From CAZBGQ01 sp964491515 (GTDB taxonomy: Bacteria > Patescibacteriota > Gracilibacteria > UBA1369 > UBA12473): 56,947 nt of DNA. The position numbers and the translations under genes were made by a program. A model generated the notes under the pieces. It was not told the origin of the DNA. It saw only the letters and a list, made by a program, of their open reading frames with translations, and searched no databases. The first letter of the stretch is position 1. Each line of letters opens with the position of its first letter. The stretch spans positions 1 through 56,947 of the forward strand of contig CAZBGQ010000008.1 of assembly GCA_964491515.1 (NCBI GenBank). The letters run 5' to 3'. Below are positions 24,785 to 34,083 of the stretch, in pieces.

Positions 24785-26914
24785 CTACTCCCCCCATAAT
24801 TGAGCTACGTGTAGGTCTTGATTAAAGTCGGTAGACCAGGTGTAGATTCCGATGCCCTGCTCATGGGCGTTTTCTAGCAATTCTTCTGGAAAACTGCGGT
24901 AATGATTGAGACCCACGCCTCCCTCTATGATTTTTGTAAATGTGGTGTTGTCATCGCTGGGCTGTTTGACCACGTTCAAGCGATACTCGTCGAGTGGCAT
25001 AAAATCAAGTTGGTAGGGAAGCTCGTAGGATAGCTCGAAACTGGTACTGGAATCCGGCTGAACTGTGCTGGAAAATGTAAAATAATCTAGGTCTAAATCT
25101 TCATCGTAGACTGTTTGAACATCCTCTCGATTTAGTCCGGAGACGGAGACGAGGCGCGCCCCGTGGGGAACGTACACTCTCATGATGGAGGTATTTGGCG
25201 CGCCTCCCAGTAGATCAATTAGCCAGGGATCCACTTCTGTGAAATGGAAGCTGGCAAGAAGGTTTTTCAGGCGCAATCGTTCAAAGTCATTCCACCGATG
25301 TGTTCGTGTAACCGACACGGTATTCATGAGCGCACCGTCTGACTGGATCAGGGTGCGGTGCGTGATGTCCTGATTCAAGTACGTGTCTGTTTTATTTCCA
25401 ATTGTGGTGTGCACGAGCATGAATGTATCCTCCCGTTCATTTCGAACAGGGAACGCTCCGCTGAGCCCAAAATCATTTAAGAAACTATGAGCAGCCAGGT
25501 CTTCGGAGTAGAGAGCAATGTGTTTAGAACGCGCCATTTCCTGCATGAGCTGGAACAAACTTCCCCAAGGTTTTTCTTCTTTGAGTTTGACCTGAACAGC
25601 ATCAATGAACTCAGAAAGAACCTTTTTAGGAGTGGTGTCGCCGCTCAATTTAGCTTCTACCATGTAAGACAGAACGGTATCAAAATTGTCACTTGCCAAG
25701 GCAATGGGTAATGCATCGATTTTTATCGGTCCTGTGAGCTCCAATAATCGACTCACAAAAGCTAAATCTAAAGTAACTACGTGATCTACTCCGGGGCCTC
25801 CTTCTTCCTCTAAAAACCAAGCTGCTTTGGCTGCAGACACAGTCATATCAGGAGAGTAATTGGAATCACGGAATCGCCAGTTGGTGGTGAGTTTGGCCAC
25901 TTCTCCAGGCGGCGGAATTTCTTTATGGTAACGATTATCCAAGTCATAGACATCATGAAAACTCATCCCATCTAAATAGCCATCGTTGAGATCCACAATC
26001 ATGTAGCTTCCAATGAAGCCTCCACCCGGGCGGGACTCATTGTTGTTTTCGAGTAAAACAAGGTACCTCTGTGGAGTCTTATCCCCTAGGAATTGCATTA
26101 ATAACGGGAACCGGGCATCAAATTCAGAAAGCACGTATGTGAGCTCGGCCAATTCGCCTTGAGCGTTCACGATGGTGGGCTGCAAATCTCCGGGAAAAGC
26201 CTTGGGACGAATGTCTTGAATCTGTTCATTGGCTTCAGAAAGCTGACTCAATGCCGGCACAAAATAACGGTTGTATGCGTCATCCAATTCTCCAGTGGCC
26301 GACTGCCCCACAACTTTAGGTGCAAAAAATTTCCCGCTCACACTCTTGGCCTCCTCTATAAACTGCAAGAAATTATCTCCGGCACGAGTGAGTTGTTCAC
26401 CAGCTCCAAGCAATGAGGACAGTGCAGACACCGCCTTGCCTTGATCACGCAAATCACCTCGTTGGTTTTGTAAAAACCATAACTGTTCTTGGATTTGATT
26501 GAACTGATTTTCGGCGGATTGGAATGCATCTCGACTTGGCCCTGTGGCAACAATAGATTCATAACTAGAATAGGCGGCAGTGGCCACGTCATTTTTCAAC
26601 TTCATTCCCTGATAATAAACTCCCACCACATTCAACAAAAATACCACAACCACACCAATTGACATCATTCGCATGCCCTCTGCAAATCGCGTGGCAATAT
26701 GCACTGAGTGATCTTGTTTTTCTTCGTACCTCATTGGGGATTTCATGAGCCCAGCGGATAATTCAGCTTTTACATCATTCAATTTGTAGTCGTGTACAGG
26801 CCGCGAAGAAGAAATTTCTCTTAAATCCAATTGATGAGGAGAAAACTCCCCTTTCTCTTTATCCAAAACAAGCTTGTCTGTGTGTCCATACTGAATGTCG
26901 TCAAATCGGCTCAT
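24785..26914 (-). CDS. DUF4012 membrane-anchored protein
   Basis: A cytoplasmic N-terminus of about 80 residues, one membrane helix at 83-100 (MMSIGVVVVFLLNVVGVYY), then a long outer domain. Past residue about 285 comes the DUF4012 signature: QRYLVLLENNNESRPGGGFIGSY, followed by 'DLAFVSRLLELTGPI'. DUF4012 proteins are widespread in Actinobacteria, Chloroflexi and CPR and are thought to be surface proteins, but no activity is known. The 709 residues are normal for the family. Its start overlaps the stop of the upstream 484-residue membrane protein gene by 4 bases (ATGA), so the two are coupled and likely form one surface unit. Confidence 0.87.
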   Translation of the reverse strand: MSRFDDIQYGHTDKLVLDKEKGEFSPHQLDLREISSSRPVHDYKLNDVKAELSAGLMKSPMRYEEKQDHSVHIATRFAEGMRMMSIGVVVVFLLNVVGVYYQGMKLKNDVATAAYSSYESIVATGPSRDAFQSAENQFNQIQEQLWFLQNQRGDLRDQGKAVSALSSLLGAGEQLTRAGDNFLQFIEEAKSVSGKFFAPKVVGQSATGELDDAYNRYFVPALSQLSEANEQIQDIRPKAFPGDLQPTIVNAQGELAELTYVLSEFDARFPLLMQFLGDKTPQRYLVLLENNNESRPGGGFIGSYMIVDLNDGYLDGMSFHDVYDLDNRYHKEIPPPGEVAKLTTNWRFRDSNYSPDMTVSAAKAAWFLEEEGGPGVDHVVTLDLAFVSRLLELTGPIKIDALPIALASDNFDTVLSYMVEAKLSGDTTPKKVLSEFIDAVQVKLKEEKPWGSLFQLMQEMARSKHIALYSEDLAAHSFLNDFGLSGAFPVRNEREDTFMLVHTTIGNKTDTYLNQDITHRTLIQSDGALMNTVSVTRTHRWNDFERLRLKNLLASFHFTEVDPWLIDLLGGAPNTSIMRVYVPHGARLVSVSGLNREDVQTVYDEDLDLDYFTFSSTVQPDSSTSFELSYELPYQLDFMPLDEYRLNVVKQPSDDNTTFTKIIEGGVGLNHYRSFPEELLENAHEQGIGIYTWSTDFNQDLHVAQLWGE

Positions 26915-28365
26915 GGTTTAGTGGTAATTAACCCGTCATCAAATCCATTGAAACCCAGAATATTTTCAGGTGTAACTTGGAGATGGTCACTCCCTTCAAT
27001 TAGGGGCTTAATTTTATCGTATATTGAAGTGGCTGTATAGGGGGTGACTCGGCCTTGTTTTACCTCTATCAGTTGCTCAATGTCGGCGGTATCAATGGCA
27101 AGCATCAGAAGGTTGTCGTTCACTTGATAGCTAAATAAGTTTTTCCCATTGGATTGTTGAAGTTGATGATACGTTTGGCCATGGGCATCAACAGGTTTGA
27201 TTTCTAATGAAAGATTACGTAACCGCCCAGTGGCTGACTGTTGTTCACTGATTCCATTGGCCACTAAGGATTGGAGAAGAACGTCCACATATCCAAATGT
27301 ATTTTCAGTGAGTTCAAGGAGTAAAATCCAGGCCCCCTCAGAAGTACGAGCCACAGCGTATTCATTCGTAAATAAAGGAAGAATGTCGTCTTCCAAATTA
27401 ATTTTGTTGATGAATGTTTTATGCAAACGATTACTAAGGAGTCCTTCTAAAATCGCTACACTGAGGTCATCTGCTCGACTAAGCAGAGCGGTGAATTGAG
27501 TTTTAAGGGCGGTTAAATCTTGGCCAGCGTAGAGTTTTTCGACAGATTCAGGAAGCAGCTCAAGCAAATTTCCTTTGTATTTTGTCTCAAAGTGAAACAA
27601 AGCTTGTCCATCCATGAATGTCTTGTCCCCCACCGTGTACGATTGCAACTGATTGCTCACACCGGTAGGACTAAAAACCTCTGCAAATAATTCAAGTAGC
27701 GGTGAATCTAACCATTCTCGACGAGGTGCGATGGGGGTTCCCAACCATTCATAGTGAGTTTCTCCAAGTGTGAATGCGGCAGTGTGATAATCAAATCGCT
27801 CGGAACGATAAGCGAGATGAGGACGTAACGCCATGAACCCATCCGAAAGATGAAGAGAAGGAATAGTTCCGTTCTTAACCTCATCAAGTACGTCAAGTGA
27901 TGCCTGAGAGTCAGCAATCACAAAATAATCATCAACCAGGCGTGAATGAGCGATGGCTTGCTCAGATGACAACTCAGATTCCACACCAACATCATCCTCC
28001 ACAAAATAAAATCGAAGCTGAGGTGTTTCTGTGTCCTCCCAAAAAGCTTCTCCGGCAAGAGAACCAAGGCCGGGCGCGACAGGGTTTTCTGTCATCTCCG
28101 GTACGTATTCGGTGTAATGAACAGTATCTTCAGGAAGCAATTTCGATAATGGCGGGGGTTCCAACACTCTAAACCCCAATACCATCAATCCGACAGCCAA
28201 ACTCACCAAAATAAGTGCCAAAACTCCGCCTCTGAGCCAACGATGCGAGAGCAAAGTCTTGTGCCATTCCTTCAAAAACTTGGGGTGCTTGAAGTAGCGA
28301 TCCTTGGGAGGAGTGACCAGCTTTTGAGTGGGTTTGGATTTTGAGGATGTTTTCTTGGAGGCCAT
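26911..28365 (-). CDS. DUF3352-like membrane-anchored protein
   Basis: The basic N-terminus (many K, S and T) ends in one membrane helix at about 45-67 (RGGVLALILVSLAVGLMVLG). The outer part begins 'LLPEDTVHYTEYVPEM', which resembles the P-x-D-T/A-x-x-Y start of DUF3352 proteins. Later 'FTALLSRADDLSVAILEG' and 'NEYAVARTSEGAWILLLEL' follow the DUF3352 order of strands and helices. Function unknown. The 484 residues are translationally coupled (ATGA) with the DUF4012 gene downstream. Upstream is repeat copy C in a divergent gap. Confidence 0.62.
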   Translation of the reverse strand: MASKKTSSKSKPTQKLVTPPKDRYFKHPKFLKEWHKTLLSHRWLRGGVLALILVSLAVGLMVLGFRVLEPPPLSKLLPEDTVHYTEYVPEMTENPVAPGLGSLAGEAFWEDTETPQLRFYFVEDDVGVESELSSEQAIAHSRLVDDYFVIADSQASLDVLDEVKNGTIPSLHLSDGFMALRPHLAYRSERFDYHTAAFTLGETHYEWLGTPIAPRREWLDSPLLELFAEVFSPTGVSNQLQSYTVGDKTFMDGQALFHFETKYKGNLLELLPESVEKLYAGQDLTALKTQFTALLSRADDLSVAILEGLLSNRLHKTFINKINLEDDILPLFTNEYAVARTSEGAWILLLELTENTFGYVDVLLQSLVANGISEQQSATGRLRNLSLEIKPVDAHGQTYHQLQQSNGKNLFSYQVNDNLLMLAIDTADIEQLIEVKQGRVTPYTATSIYDKIKPLIEGSDHLQVTPENILGFNGFDDGLITTKP

Positions 28366-28704
28366 AGTAAGTTCATTCTACCCTGTCCTGATCGGGACAC
28401 AAAACGAGAAAACCATGTTTTTCGGGGCTTCTTTTTTCTAGTGTGCAGAACGCTTGACGTGAGGCTGATTTCCAAACCTGTAAATATGGTCTCCTAAAAA
28501 CATTACTGCACACTAAAGAAAGAGGGAGGCCCCTCGAGTTTTCTTCTTCTCTACGCTCGACTCACATAACTCGCCTACACCTGGTTACACCCAAATTGCT
28601 TGTTCGCTTTGACGGTTAAGAATATGATACCGGCATACTCACGGCGCAACTTCAGATAGAAACGGAAGGTTAGGTGACATAAAACTTGATGATACGATAC
28701 TTTT
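28366..28704. other. Divergent intergenic region with repeat copy C
   Basis: A gene-free 339-base gap. It holds a short hairpin (TGTCC-TGATC-GGGACA, 28383-28398), repeat copy C (28432-28520), and about 180 bases in which I see no coding or clear promoter signal. Confidence 0.6.
28432..28520 (-). repeat. Dispersed inverted-repeat element, copy C
   Basis: This copy lies in the opposite orientation to A, B and D. Its ends are the best preserved: TAGTGTGCAG (28439-28448) and CTGCACACTA (28506-28515) form a perfect 10-base terminal inverted repeat. The minus strand aligns with copy A (GGAGACCATATTTACAGGTT, CACGTCAA). Confidence 0.7.
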
Positions 28705-29607
28705 ATGGATAAAAAAAATGAGGGGGGAAAACAAGCAGTTGTAAAAAAACTTGCTTGGGAAAAAGATCCTTTTCTTACCGGTAAAGTAATGGCCATTGTG
28801 TTTGCTCTCTTCTTTGCGGCTCCGTTTTGTGGTTTTGGAAACAATATAGAAGATGTTTCTTTGTGGTCTCGTTTACTTATCGCAGGGATATCGGGAGCAT
28901 TAGGATCTTCGATTATTATTTTCACTATAATTAAGGCAAAAATAAAGAACTATCCAGATATGCCTATTTTCCCAGGGGAAGCCTTGTCGGGACTACTTTT
29001 TTATTTGTGTATTATGATTGACCTTGGAATACCCATTATTTTCTTTTTTGGGAACAGAAATTTTATTGAGTTTGCAGGGGTTTTTGGTTCAGTTTCACAG
29101 AACTTGATAATTGGGCCTATGGTTATAATAGGTCTCCTTATTTTTACAATATATGGATTTATTGTGTCTCAAGTTTTTCCGAATGATAAAAAAGAAAGAT
29201 TTAAACAACTGGGCTTCAGACTTTTGATGTTTGCCGGTTTATATTTCTTTGGAGGGAATATGCTTGATGCACTTTTTATGTATGGCTTAATTGATACAGT
29301 TGCACTCAGTTTACTTCTCGCTCTTTATTTACTTGGTCATTATCTTTTCGTTGGAGACAAGAAAAAGGCTCAGAAAATTTTCACTTATCACTTGGGTACG
29401 ATTATCGTAAGTATGCTTTTTGGAATCCCTTCACTCATTTTTGGGACTACTATTTTTATTTGTGGCTATGTGTTTTTATTCCAAGGAACCCTCCCGTTAT
29501 CGGAAATCTTGCACATGATTATTTGGTTACTTCTGCTAATTCCTGTTTTTAAAACTTATTTTCAATTTTATAAAAACTATACAGAAGATTTTTACAGTAC
29601 ATCATAA
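28705..29607 (+). CDS. Unknown polytopic membrane protein
   Basis: The 300 residues have seven to eight membrane helices spaced by short Lys/Arg loops (for example KAKIKNYPDMP, NDKKERFKQ, GDKKKAQK). The N-terminus is polar with Lys and Glu. No family is recognised. Glycine-rich helices (GISGALGSSIII) suggest a transport or scaffold role, but none is asserted. The gene is more A/T-rich than its neighbours, which could mark recent acquisition. It stands alone, with a gap of 339 bases before and its own promoter not identified. Confidence 0.6.
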   Translation: MDKKNEGGKQAVVKKLAWEKDPFLTGKVMAIVFALFFAAPFCGFGNNIEDVSLWSRLLIAGISGALGSSIIIFTIIKAKIKNYPDMPIFPGEALSGLLFYLCIMIDLGIPIIFFFGNRNFIEFAGVFGSVSQNLIIGPMVIIGLLIFTIYGFIVSQVFPNDKKERFKQLGFRLLMFAGLYFFGGNMLDALFMYGLIDTVALSLLLALYLLGHYLFVGDKKKAQKIFTYHLGTIIVSMLFGIPSLIFGTTIFICGYVFLFQGTLPLSEILHMIIWLLLLIPVFKTYFQFYKNYTEDFYSTS

Positions 29608-29633
29608 AGAGCAATTTCCTTTAATCACTTTTC

Positions 29634-29661
29634 TTGACATTGCACGTCTCATCCCTATATT
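29634..29661 (+). promoter_or_regulatory. Promoter before the 117-residue gene
   Basis: TTGACA (29634-29639), a 16-base spacer and TATATT (29656-29661). The leader to the ATG at 29694 is about 26 bases and A/T-rich. Confidence 0.6.
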
Positions 29662-29693
29662 TAGGGTGATCATTCATTTAAATTTATATACAA

Positions 29694-30047
29694 ATGACTC
29701 CTTCTCCTTCTTCATCTCCAGCTGAACAGGTACAAGCTCCTACTCAAGCTCCTACTCCCGACTATGGACAAGTTGCCAAGGACGTACTTAGAGCACAATC
29801 GGCTGCATTTAATTTTCCTGAAAGGACTTCTCCCGCTGACATGAAAACTCGCCTAGCCGCAATACTTGAGGCTCCAAGACCATCTGATGCTCCTCCTGGA
29901 ACAACTGTTATTGAACCAACCATTTCCTGTGTAACCCTTACAGTCACTGAACCAACTCGAACCCTGGGAGAAAGATATCCTCAGCTCGAAGCGATCATTG
30001 CAGCGGCACAAGAGCAACTAGCCGGTGTTACCCTGGTGTACAACTAG
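29694..30047 (+). CDS. Unknown small protein, 117 residues
   Basis: No family is recognised. The N-terminal 25 residues are rich in Pro, Ser, Gln and Thr (a duplicated QAPT) and probably disordered. Residues 26-60 are helical. A beta-like stretch follows with one cysteine ('VIEPTISCVTLTVTEP'), then a helix ending in VTLVYN. No signal peptide. A promoter at 29634-29661 and a hairpin at 30062-30082 delimit a single-gene unit, supporting that it is real. Confidence 0.5.
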   Translation: MTPSPSSSPAEQVQAPTQAPTPDYGQVAKDVLRAQSAAFNFPERTSPADMKTRLAAILEAPRPSDAPPGTTVIEPTISCVTLTVTEPTRTLGERYPQLEAIIAAAQEQLAGVTLVYN

Positions 30048-30061
30048 ACCCTATGCTATAA

Positions 30062-30082
30062 AAAGAGGGCTCTAACCTCTTT
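30062..30082 (+). terminator. Terminator-like hairpin between the 117-residue gene and alaS
   Basis: AAAGAGG and CCTCTTT pair perfectly around a 7-base loop. The T-run is short (TTTCGTT). The right arm carries the TAACCTCT motif that precedes the alaS ATG, so it could instead occlude or shape the alaS start. Confidence 0.5.
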
Positions 30083-30086
30083 CGTT

Positions 30087-31955
30087 ATGCAATCTCGTGA
30101 ACTACGTCAACGTTTTATTGATTTCTTTGTGAAAAAGCATGGCCATGCGGAAATTTCTGGGGCCTCGCTGGTGCCAGAAAATGATCCGACCGTGCTGTTC
30201 ACGACCGCGGGTATGCACCCACTTGTTCCATATCTGATTGGAGAGGCCCACCCCAGTGGTACCCGATTAGTAAGTGCTCAAAAATGTGTACGTACCGATG
30301 ACATTGATGAAGTGGGAGACCATACGCATCTCACGTTTTTTGAAATGATGGGAAACTGGTCCTTAGGTGAATACTTTAAAAAAGAGGCCATTGAAATGAG
30401 CTATGAGTTTTTGACTTCCGCCCAAGAGGACGGCGGACTGGGTATTGATCCTGATTTACTCGCAGTCTCCTGTTTTGAAGGCGATGATGATTGCCCAAAA
30501 GATGAAGATGCGTCCGGCGTTTGGGAATCACTTGGGTTCGTTCATGATGCGGATGCAACTGATGGCCAACGACGACGGATTTTCTTCTATAATAAAAAAG
30601 AAAACTGGTGGGGGCCCGCCGGGCAGACCGGCCCATGTGGACCTGACACTGAAATGTTTTACTTCACCGGCGATAATCCAGACCCCTACTATGCCGGCGG
30701 GCCCGCAGACAATGAAGAGTGGGTCGAAATCTGGAACGACGTTTTCATGCAATACAACAAAGCGGCGGATGGCAGTTTTACTCCTCTTAAACAGCAAAAT
30801 GTGGACACCGGTCTTGGCCTTGAGCGTGTGAGCGCGATTTTGCAGGGTGTTCCAACTATTTTCGAGACCGACCTATTTGTACCGATCATGACTAAGATTG
30901 CTGATCTTGTGGGTAAACCTTTGGCAGATTTCTCCCACGATGAAGTGATTTCTGCGCGGATTATGGCCGATCATTTTCGTGCCGCCACCTTTATTTTGGC
31001 AGATCCGAGGTCTGTTCGTCCTTCGAATACTGATCAAGGTTATGTGCTTCGTCGTTTAATTCGGCGTGCCGTACGTCATGGAATCAAGATGGGAATTGCT
31101 GATTTCTTTTCCGTCCGACTGGCTGATGTGATTATCGAAACTTACAAAGATGTTTATCCTGAACTTGAACGCACGCTTGATTTCATTCGGGCTGAACTTC
31201 AAAAAGAAGAAGACAAATTCCATAGCACGCTCGACCAAGGGGAACGTGAATTCGCTAAAATGCTAGAGAAACTTCGTAATGAAGGACAAACCATGCTTTC
31301 TGGTGAGTTGACCTTCCGTTTATATGATACCTATGGATTCCCTCTTGAGATGACTAAAGATCTGGCCAAAGAAAATGGACTTACCGTAGATGTGGAGGGT
31401 TATGAAAAAGCATTTGAAGGTCATCAAGCAAAATCCCGTGCTGGCGCGGAACAAAAATTCCACGGTGGATTGGCCGATAGTCATGAAGAAACGGTTAAAC
31501 TTCACACCGCAACTCACCTATTGCATCAAGCACTCCGAGACATCTTGGGTGATCATGTCTACCAACAAGGCTCGAATATCACACAAGAACGACTTCGATT
31601 CGACTTCACTCATCCTGAAAAACTCACCGATGAACAAAAAGCTGAGGTTGAACAACGCATAAACGAAGCGATTGAGGCCGACATACCGATTCATTATGAA
31701 ATGATGACTGTGGATGAAGCCAAACAGCGAAAAGCCATTGGACTTTTCCCTGATCGTTACGATGAAATGATCAAAGTCTACTGCATGGACAAATATTCTA
31801 CTGAAATTTGCGGAGGTCCCCACGTCGCCCACACCGGCGTCCTCGGACACTTCAAACTCAAAAAAGAACAGTCCTGTGCAGCCGGTATTCGACGTATCAA
31901 AGCAGTGGTCTCCGGGGGAGAGTCTGATATTGAATTTGCAGAGGAAAAATCCTAA
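30087..31955 (+). CDS. alaS: Alanyl-tRNA synthetase, short form
   Basis: It charges tRNA-Ala and edits mischarged Ser or Gly. The 622 residues include the class II core (FTTAGMHPLVPYL at 38-50, RTDDIDEVGDHTHLTFFEMMGNWSLG at 69-94) and the editing domain with zinc ligands HTATHLLH (about 472) and CGGPHVAH (about 573). It ends soon after, with no C-Ala oligomerisation/tRNA-binding domain; typical bacterial AlaRS is about 870 residues. Short AlaRS is known in CPR lineages. TAACCTCT lies 6 bases before the ATG. The stop overlaps the convergent miaB stop by 4 bases. Confidence 0.95.
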   Translation: MQSRELRQRFIDFFVKKHGHAEISGASLVPENDPTVLFTTAGMHPLVPYLIGEAHPSGTRLVSAQKCVRTDDIDEVGDHTHLTFFEMMGNWSLGEYFKKEAIEMSYEFLTSAQEDGGLGIDPDLLAVSCFEGDDDCPKDEDASGVWESLGFVHDADATDGQRRRIFFYNKKENWWGPAGQTGPCGPDTEMFYFTGDNPDPYYAGGPADNEEWVEIWNDVFMQYNKAADGSFTPLKQQNVDTGLGLERVSAILQGVPTIFETDLFVPIMTKIADLVGKPLADFSHDEVISARIMADHFRAATFILADPRSVRPSNTDQGYVLRRLIRRAVRHGIKMGIADFFSVRLADVIIETYKDVYPELERTLDFIRAELQKEEDKFHSTLDQGEREFAKMLEKLRNEGQTMLSGELTFRLYDTYGFPLEMTKDLAKENGLTVDVEGYEKAFEGHQAKSRAGAEQKFHGGLADSHEETVKLHTATHLLHQALRDILGDHVYQQGSNITQERLRFDFTHPEKLTDEQKAEVEQRINEAIEADIPIHYEMMTVDEAKQRKAIGLFPDRYDEMIKVYCMDKYSTEICGGPHVAHTGVLGHFKLKKEQSCAAGIRRIKAVVSGGESDIEFAEEKS

Positions 31956-33406
31956 ACCAGCTCCCCCTCTAAGAAGAAATTCTCCGTGTTTGTAATATGG
32001 ATTTTTACAAGTTTCCCCACCAAATCACGACCACTATTGAAAAATACCTGCTTGAATTCAGGTGTGCGGCCTGAACATCGGGTTCCTTTTTGTTGCTCAA
32101 CGAGAATTTCGACCGTTTGATCGAGGAATCGACTGTTTTTTGAGTGAGCATTGCGTGCCAATAGTTCATTAAGTCGGGTGAAGCGACGGCTCTTTTCCTT
32201 GCGAGGAACGTCGTCGTCCATGTGCTTAGTTGCGTAGGTTCCTGGTCTCTCCGAATAGATGGCTAGAAATGCCATGTCCCACTCAATCTGTTCCATTAAG
32301 GAATACGATTCCTCGAAATCTTCTTCAGTTTCTCCTGCAAATCCCACAATGATGTCGGTGGAAATAGCACACTCCGGAATGTGCTTTCGAATGAGCTCTA
32401 TCAGGTTGACATAGTGCTCGCGCGTGTAGGTGCGGCGCATGTCTTTGAGCATCTTATTGCTACCCGACTGAATGGGTAGATGTATATACGGTTGAAGCGT
32501 CTCCAGCTCACTGTGAATTTCGATTAAGTCCTCCGAAAAATCATGTGGATGAGGAGAGGTGAATCGTAGCCGCTTAAGACCTTCTTCTTTGAGCTTATCT
32601 ACTTCTCGTAACAGCGTAACGAATGGCCGTTCCTCTGTTTCTCGAGTTTTTGCTTCTGAGGAAGAAGCCATGTTGTTCTTTCCTTCATCAAAAATCTTTG
32701 AATTGAATGTGACGTTGGGAACGGCGCCCTTAACCTTAAACTCCTCCCCCATCTTATCCTTTACACTCAACCCATAAGAATCCACGGTCTGCCCGATGAG
32801 CGTGATCTCTATAGCTCCATTGTCGACCGCTTGCGCACATTCCTTGAGTATTTCTTGCATCTCTCGACTCTGTTCGCGGCCTCGAGTGAATGGCACAATA
32901 CAAAATGTACAAAACTTATCGCATCCTCGCTGAATAGGAATCCACACCTGGGCACTGGATTCTCGTTTGGGGGCTATTTTAAAGTAGTTTTCTAGCTCTC
33001 CACCTTCGCCCATCGCCCCCAGGTTAAGATCAACTTCTGGTCGCATTTCTTGGATTAATTCGCCCAACTTGGCCACATCTTCGATCCGGAATGCAATGTC
33101 CACCGCTTCAATAATCACCAACTTATCGCGTTTAATAGATCGCTTGGTGCTAGATTTACGAACCATACAACCTGTGATGGCTACGGTTAGCTCTGGACGC
33201 TTTTTACGTATTTTAGCCAGCTTTCCAAGTTGTCCATAAACCTTATCCTCCGCTTTCCGTCGCACAGAACAAGTATTAAAGATAACTAAATCTGCATCAC
33301 TCTCCGTGTCTGCGGCTTCATAGCCTAGAGCTTCGAGCACGGCAGTAATACGCTCCGTGTCAGAGTAGTTCATTTGGCAGCCAAGAGTGTGGATTAGATA
33401 TTTCAT
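31952..33406 (-). CDS. miaB: tRNA-2-methylthio-N6-dimethylallyladenosine synthase MiaB
   Basis: This is a radical-SAM methylthiotransferase acting on A37 of tRNAs. From the ATG at 33406 (484 residues) the N-terminal cluster Cys are in HTLGCQMNYSD, FNTCSVRRKAEDKV and ITGCMVRK; the radical-SAM triad is CDKFCTFC; a TRAM domain closes the protein (TVEILVEQQKGTRCSGRT). Between the SAM core strands lies an extra insert of about 45 residues (KDKMGEEFKVKG ... SSSEAKTRETEE), rich in charged residues and absent from typical MiaB. No MiaA is seen nearby. An upstream start at 33427 is possible, but the family begins MKYLIHTLGC. Confidence 0.93.
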   Translation of the reverse strand: MKYLIHTLGCQMNYSDTERITAVLEALGYEAADTESDADLVIFNTCSVRRKAEDKVYGQLGKLAKIRKKRPELTVAITGCMVRKSSTKRSIKRDKLVIIEAVDIAFRIEDVAKLGELIQEMRPEVDLNLGAMGEGGELENYFKIAPKRESSAQVWIPIQRGCDKFCTFCIVPFTRGREQSREMQEILKECAQAVDNGAIEITLIGQTVDSYGLSVKDKMGEEFKVKGAVPNVTFNSKIFDEGKNNMASSSEAKTRETEERPFVTLLREVDKLKEEGLKRLRFTSPHPHDFSEDLIEIHSELETLQPYIHLPIQSGSNKMLKDMRRTYTREHYVNLIELIRKHIPECAISTDIIVGFAGETEEDFEESYSLMEQIEWDMAFLAIYSERPGTYATKHMDDDVPRKEKSRRFTRLNELLARNAHSKNSRFLDQTVEILVEQQKGTRCSGRTPEFKQVFFNSGRDLVGKLVKIHITNTENFFLEGELV

Positions 33407-33469
33407 GGATATTTTATAACACGTCAACGGCGTCGCGGCTACTTATGACGGGTATCTTAGCGCCCTATC

Positions 33470-33557
33470 TTTTTACTGTAGAATTGCTGATTTGCGATAC
33501 AACATTTCCAGATTCAAAATCTGATTCATGTCAAATGAATTCTACTGCACGAAAAAG
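33470..33557 (+). repeat. Dispersed inverted-repeat element, copy D
   Basis: The most divergent copy. It keeps TGATTTGCGATAC, ACATTTCCAGATTCA, CATGTCAAA and CTGCACGAAAAAGG in the same order and spacing as copy A. The outer ends read TTTTTACTGTAGAAT and ATTCTACTGCACGAAAAA. It lies between miaB and the LemA-like gene, both on the minus strand. Confidence 0.6.
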
Positions 33558-33563
33558 GCACAA

Positions 33564-34061
33564 TTATTTTTTGACCGCCCATCCAAACAACACGTACGGG
33601 AATTGCTTCTTTTTCTCCTTAAGATAATTGTCTAAAACGTTTCGATGGTCCAATTTATCATGAAGAACTTCACCTGTTTTTTGTAAATCGGTGCGAGCCT
33701 CAATCCAACTAATACTCGTTTCTAACATCTTGTTGCTATCATTTTCTGCTAAAAATTTTCCTACAAATTCTTCCAGTCGCTGCTCTTTACCCCAGATTGA
33801 TTTAAATCCACGCGCCTCTCGTGCTGCAGATCGCTCTTTGATGATTTCTTTAATCAACGGGGAATCTGCTTTAATAACCCCTCGATAGCTTTCAATTAGA
33901 TACGGTAACAGATCACGTCGAGACTCAAAAGCGGCCAATAATTCAGTTTCTACTCTCTTTAATTCACTCGCTTTTCGAAATAAATAATGCCACAGCCACA
34001 TACCCCCTACACACAAGAGGATTCCAATGCCCACAAGTAAAATGATCAAATCTGTATTCAT
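33564..34061 (-). CDS. LemA-like membrane protein, short
   Basis: One N-terminal membrane helix (4-28) is followed by a helical domain whose RRDLLPYLIESYRG matches the RRxxLIPxLVE signature of LemA in shape, though not closely. The 165 residues are shorter than the LemA at 11154, and the C-terminal helix ends in a Lys-rich turn and WAVKK. It probably exposes a helical bundle outside the membrane. It is the last gene of the PH-domain cluster: 76 aa protein, PH, PH, then this, all on the minus strand with gaps of 22 bases or less. Confidence 0.6.
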   Translation of the reverse strand: MNTDLIILLVGIGILLCVGGMWLWHYLFRKASELKRVETELLAAFESRRDLLPYLIESYRGVIKADSPLIKEIIKERSAAREARGFKSIWGKEQRLEEFVGKFLAENDSNKMLETSISWIEARTDLQKTGEVLHDKLDHRNVLDNYLKEKKKQFPYVLFGWAVKK

Positions 34062-34083
34062 ATACAGTCATCATACCAATTTT

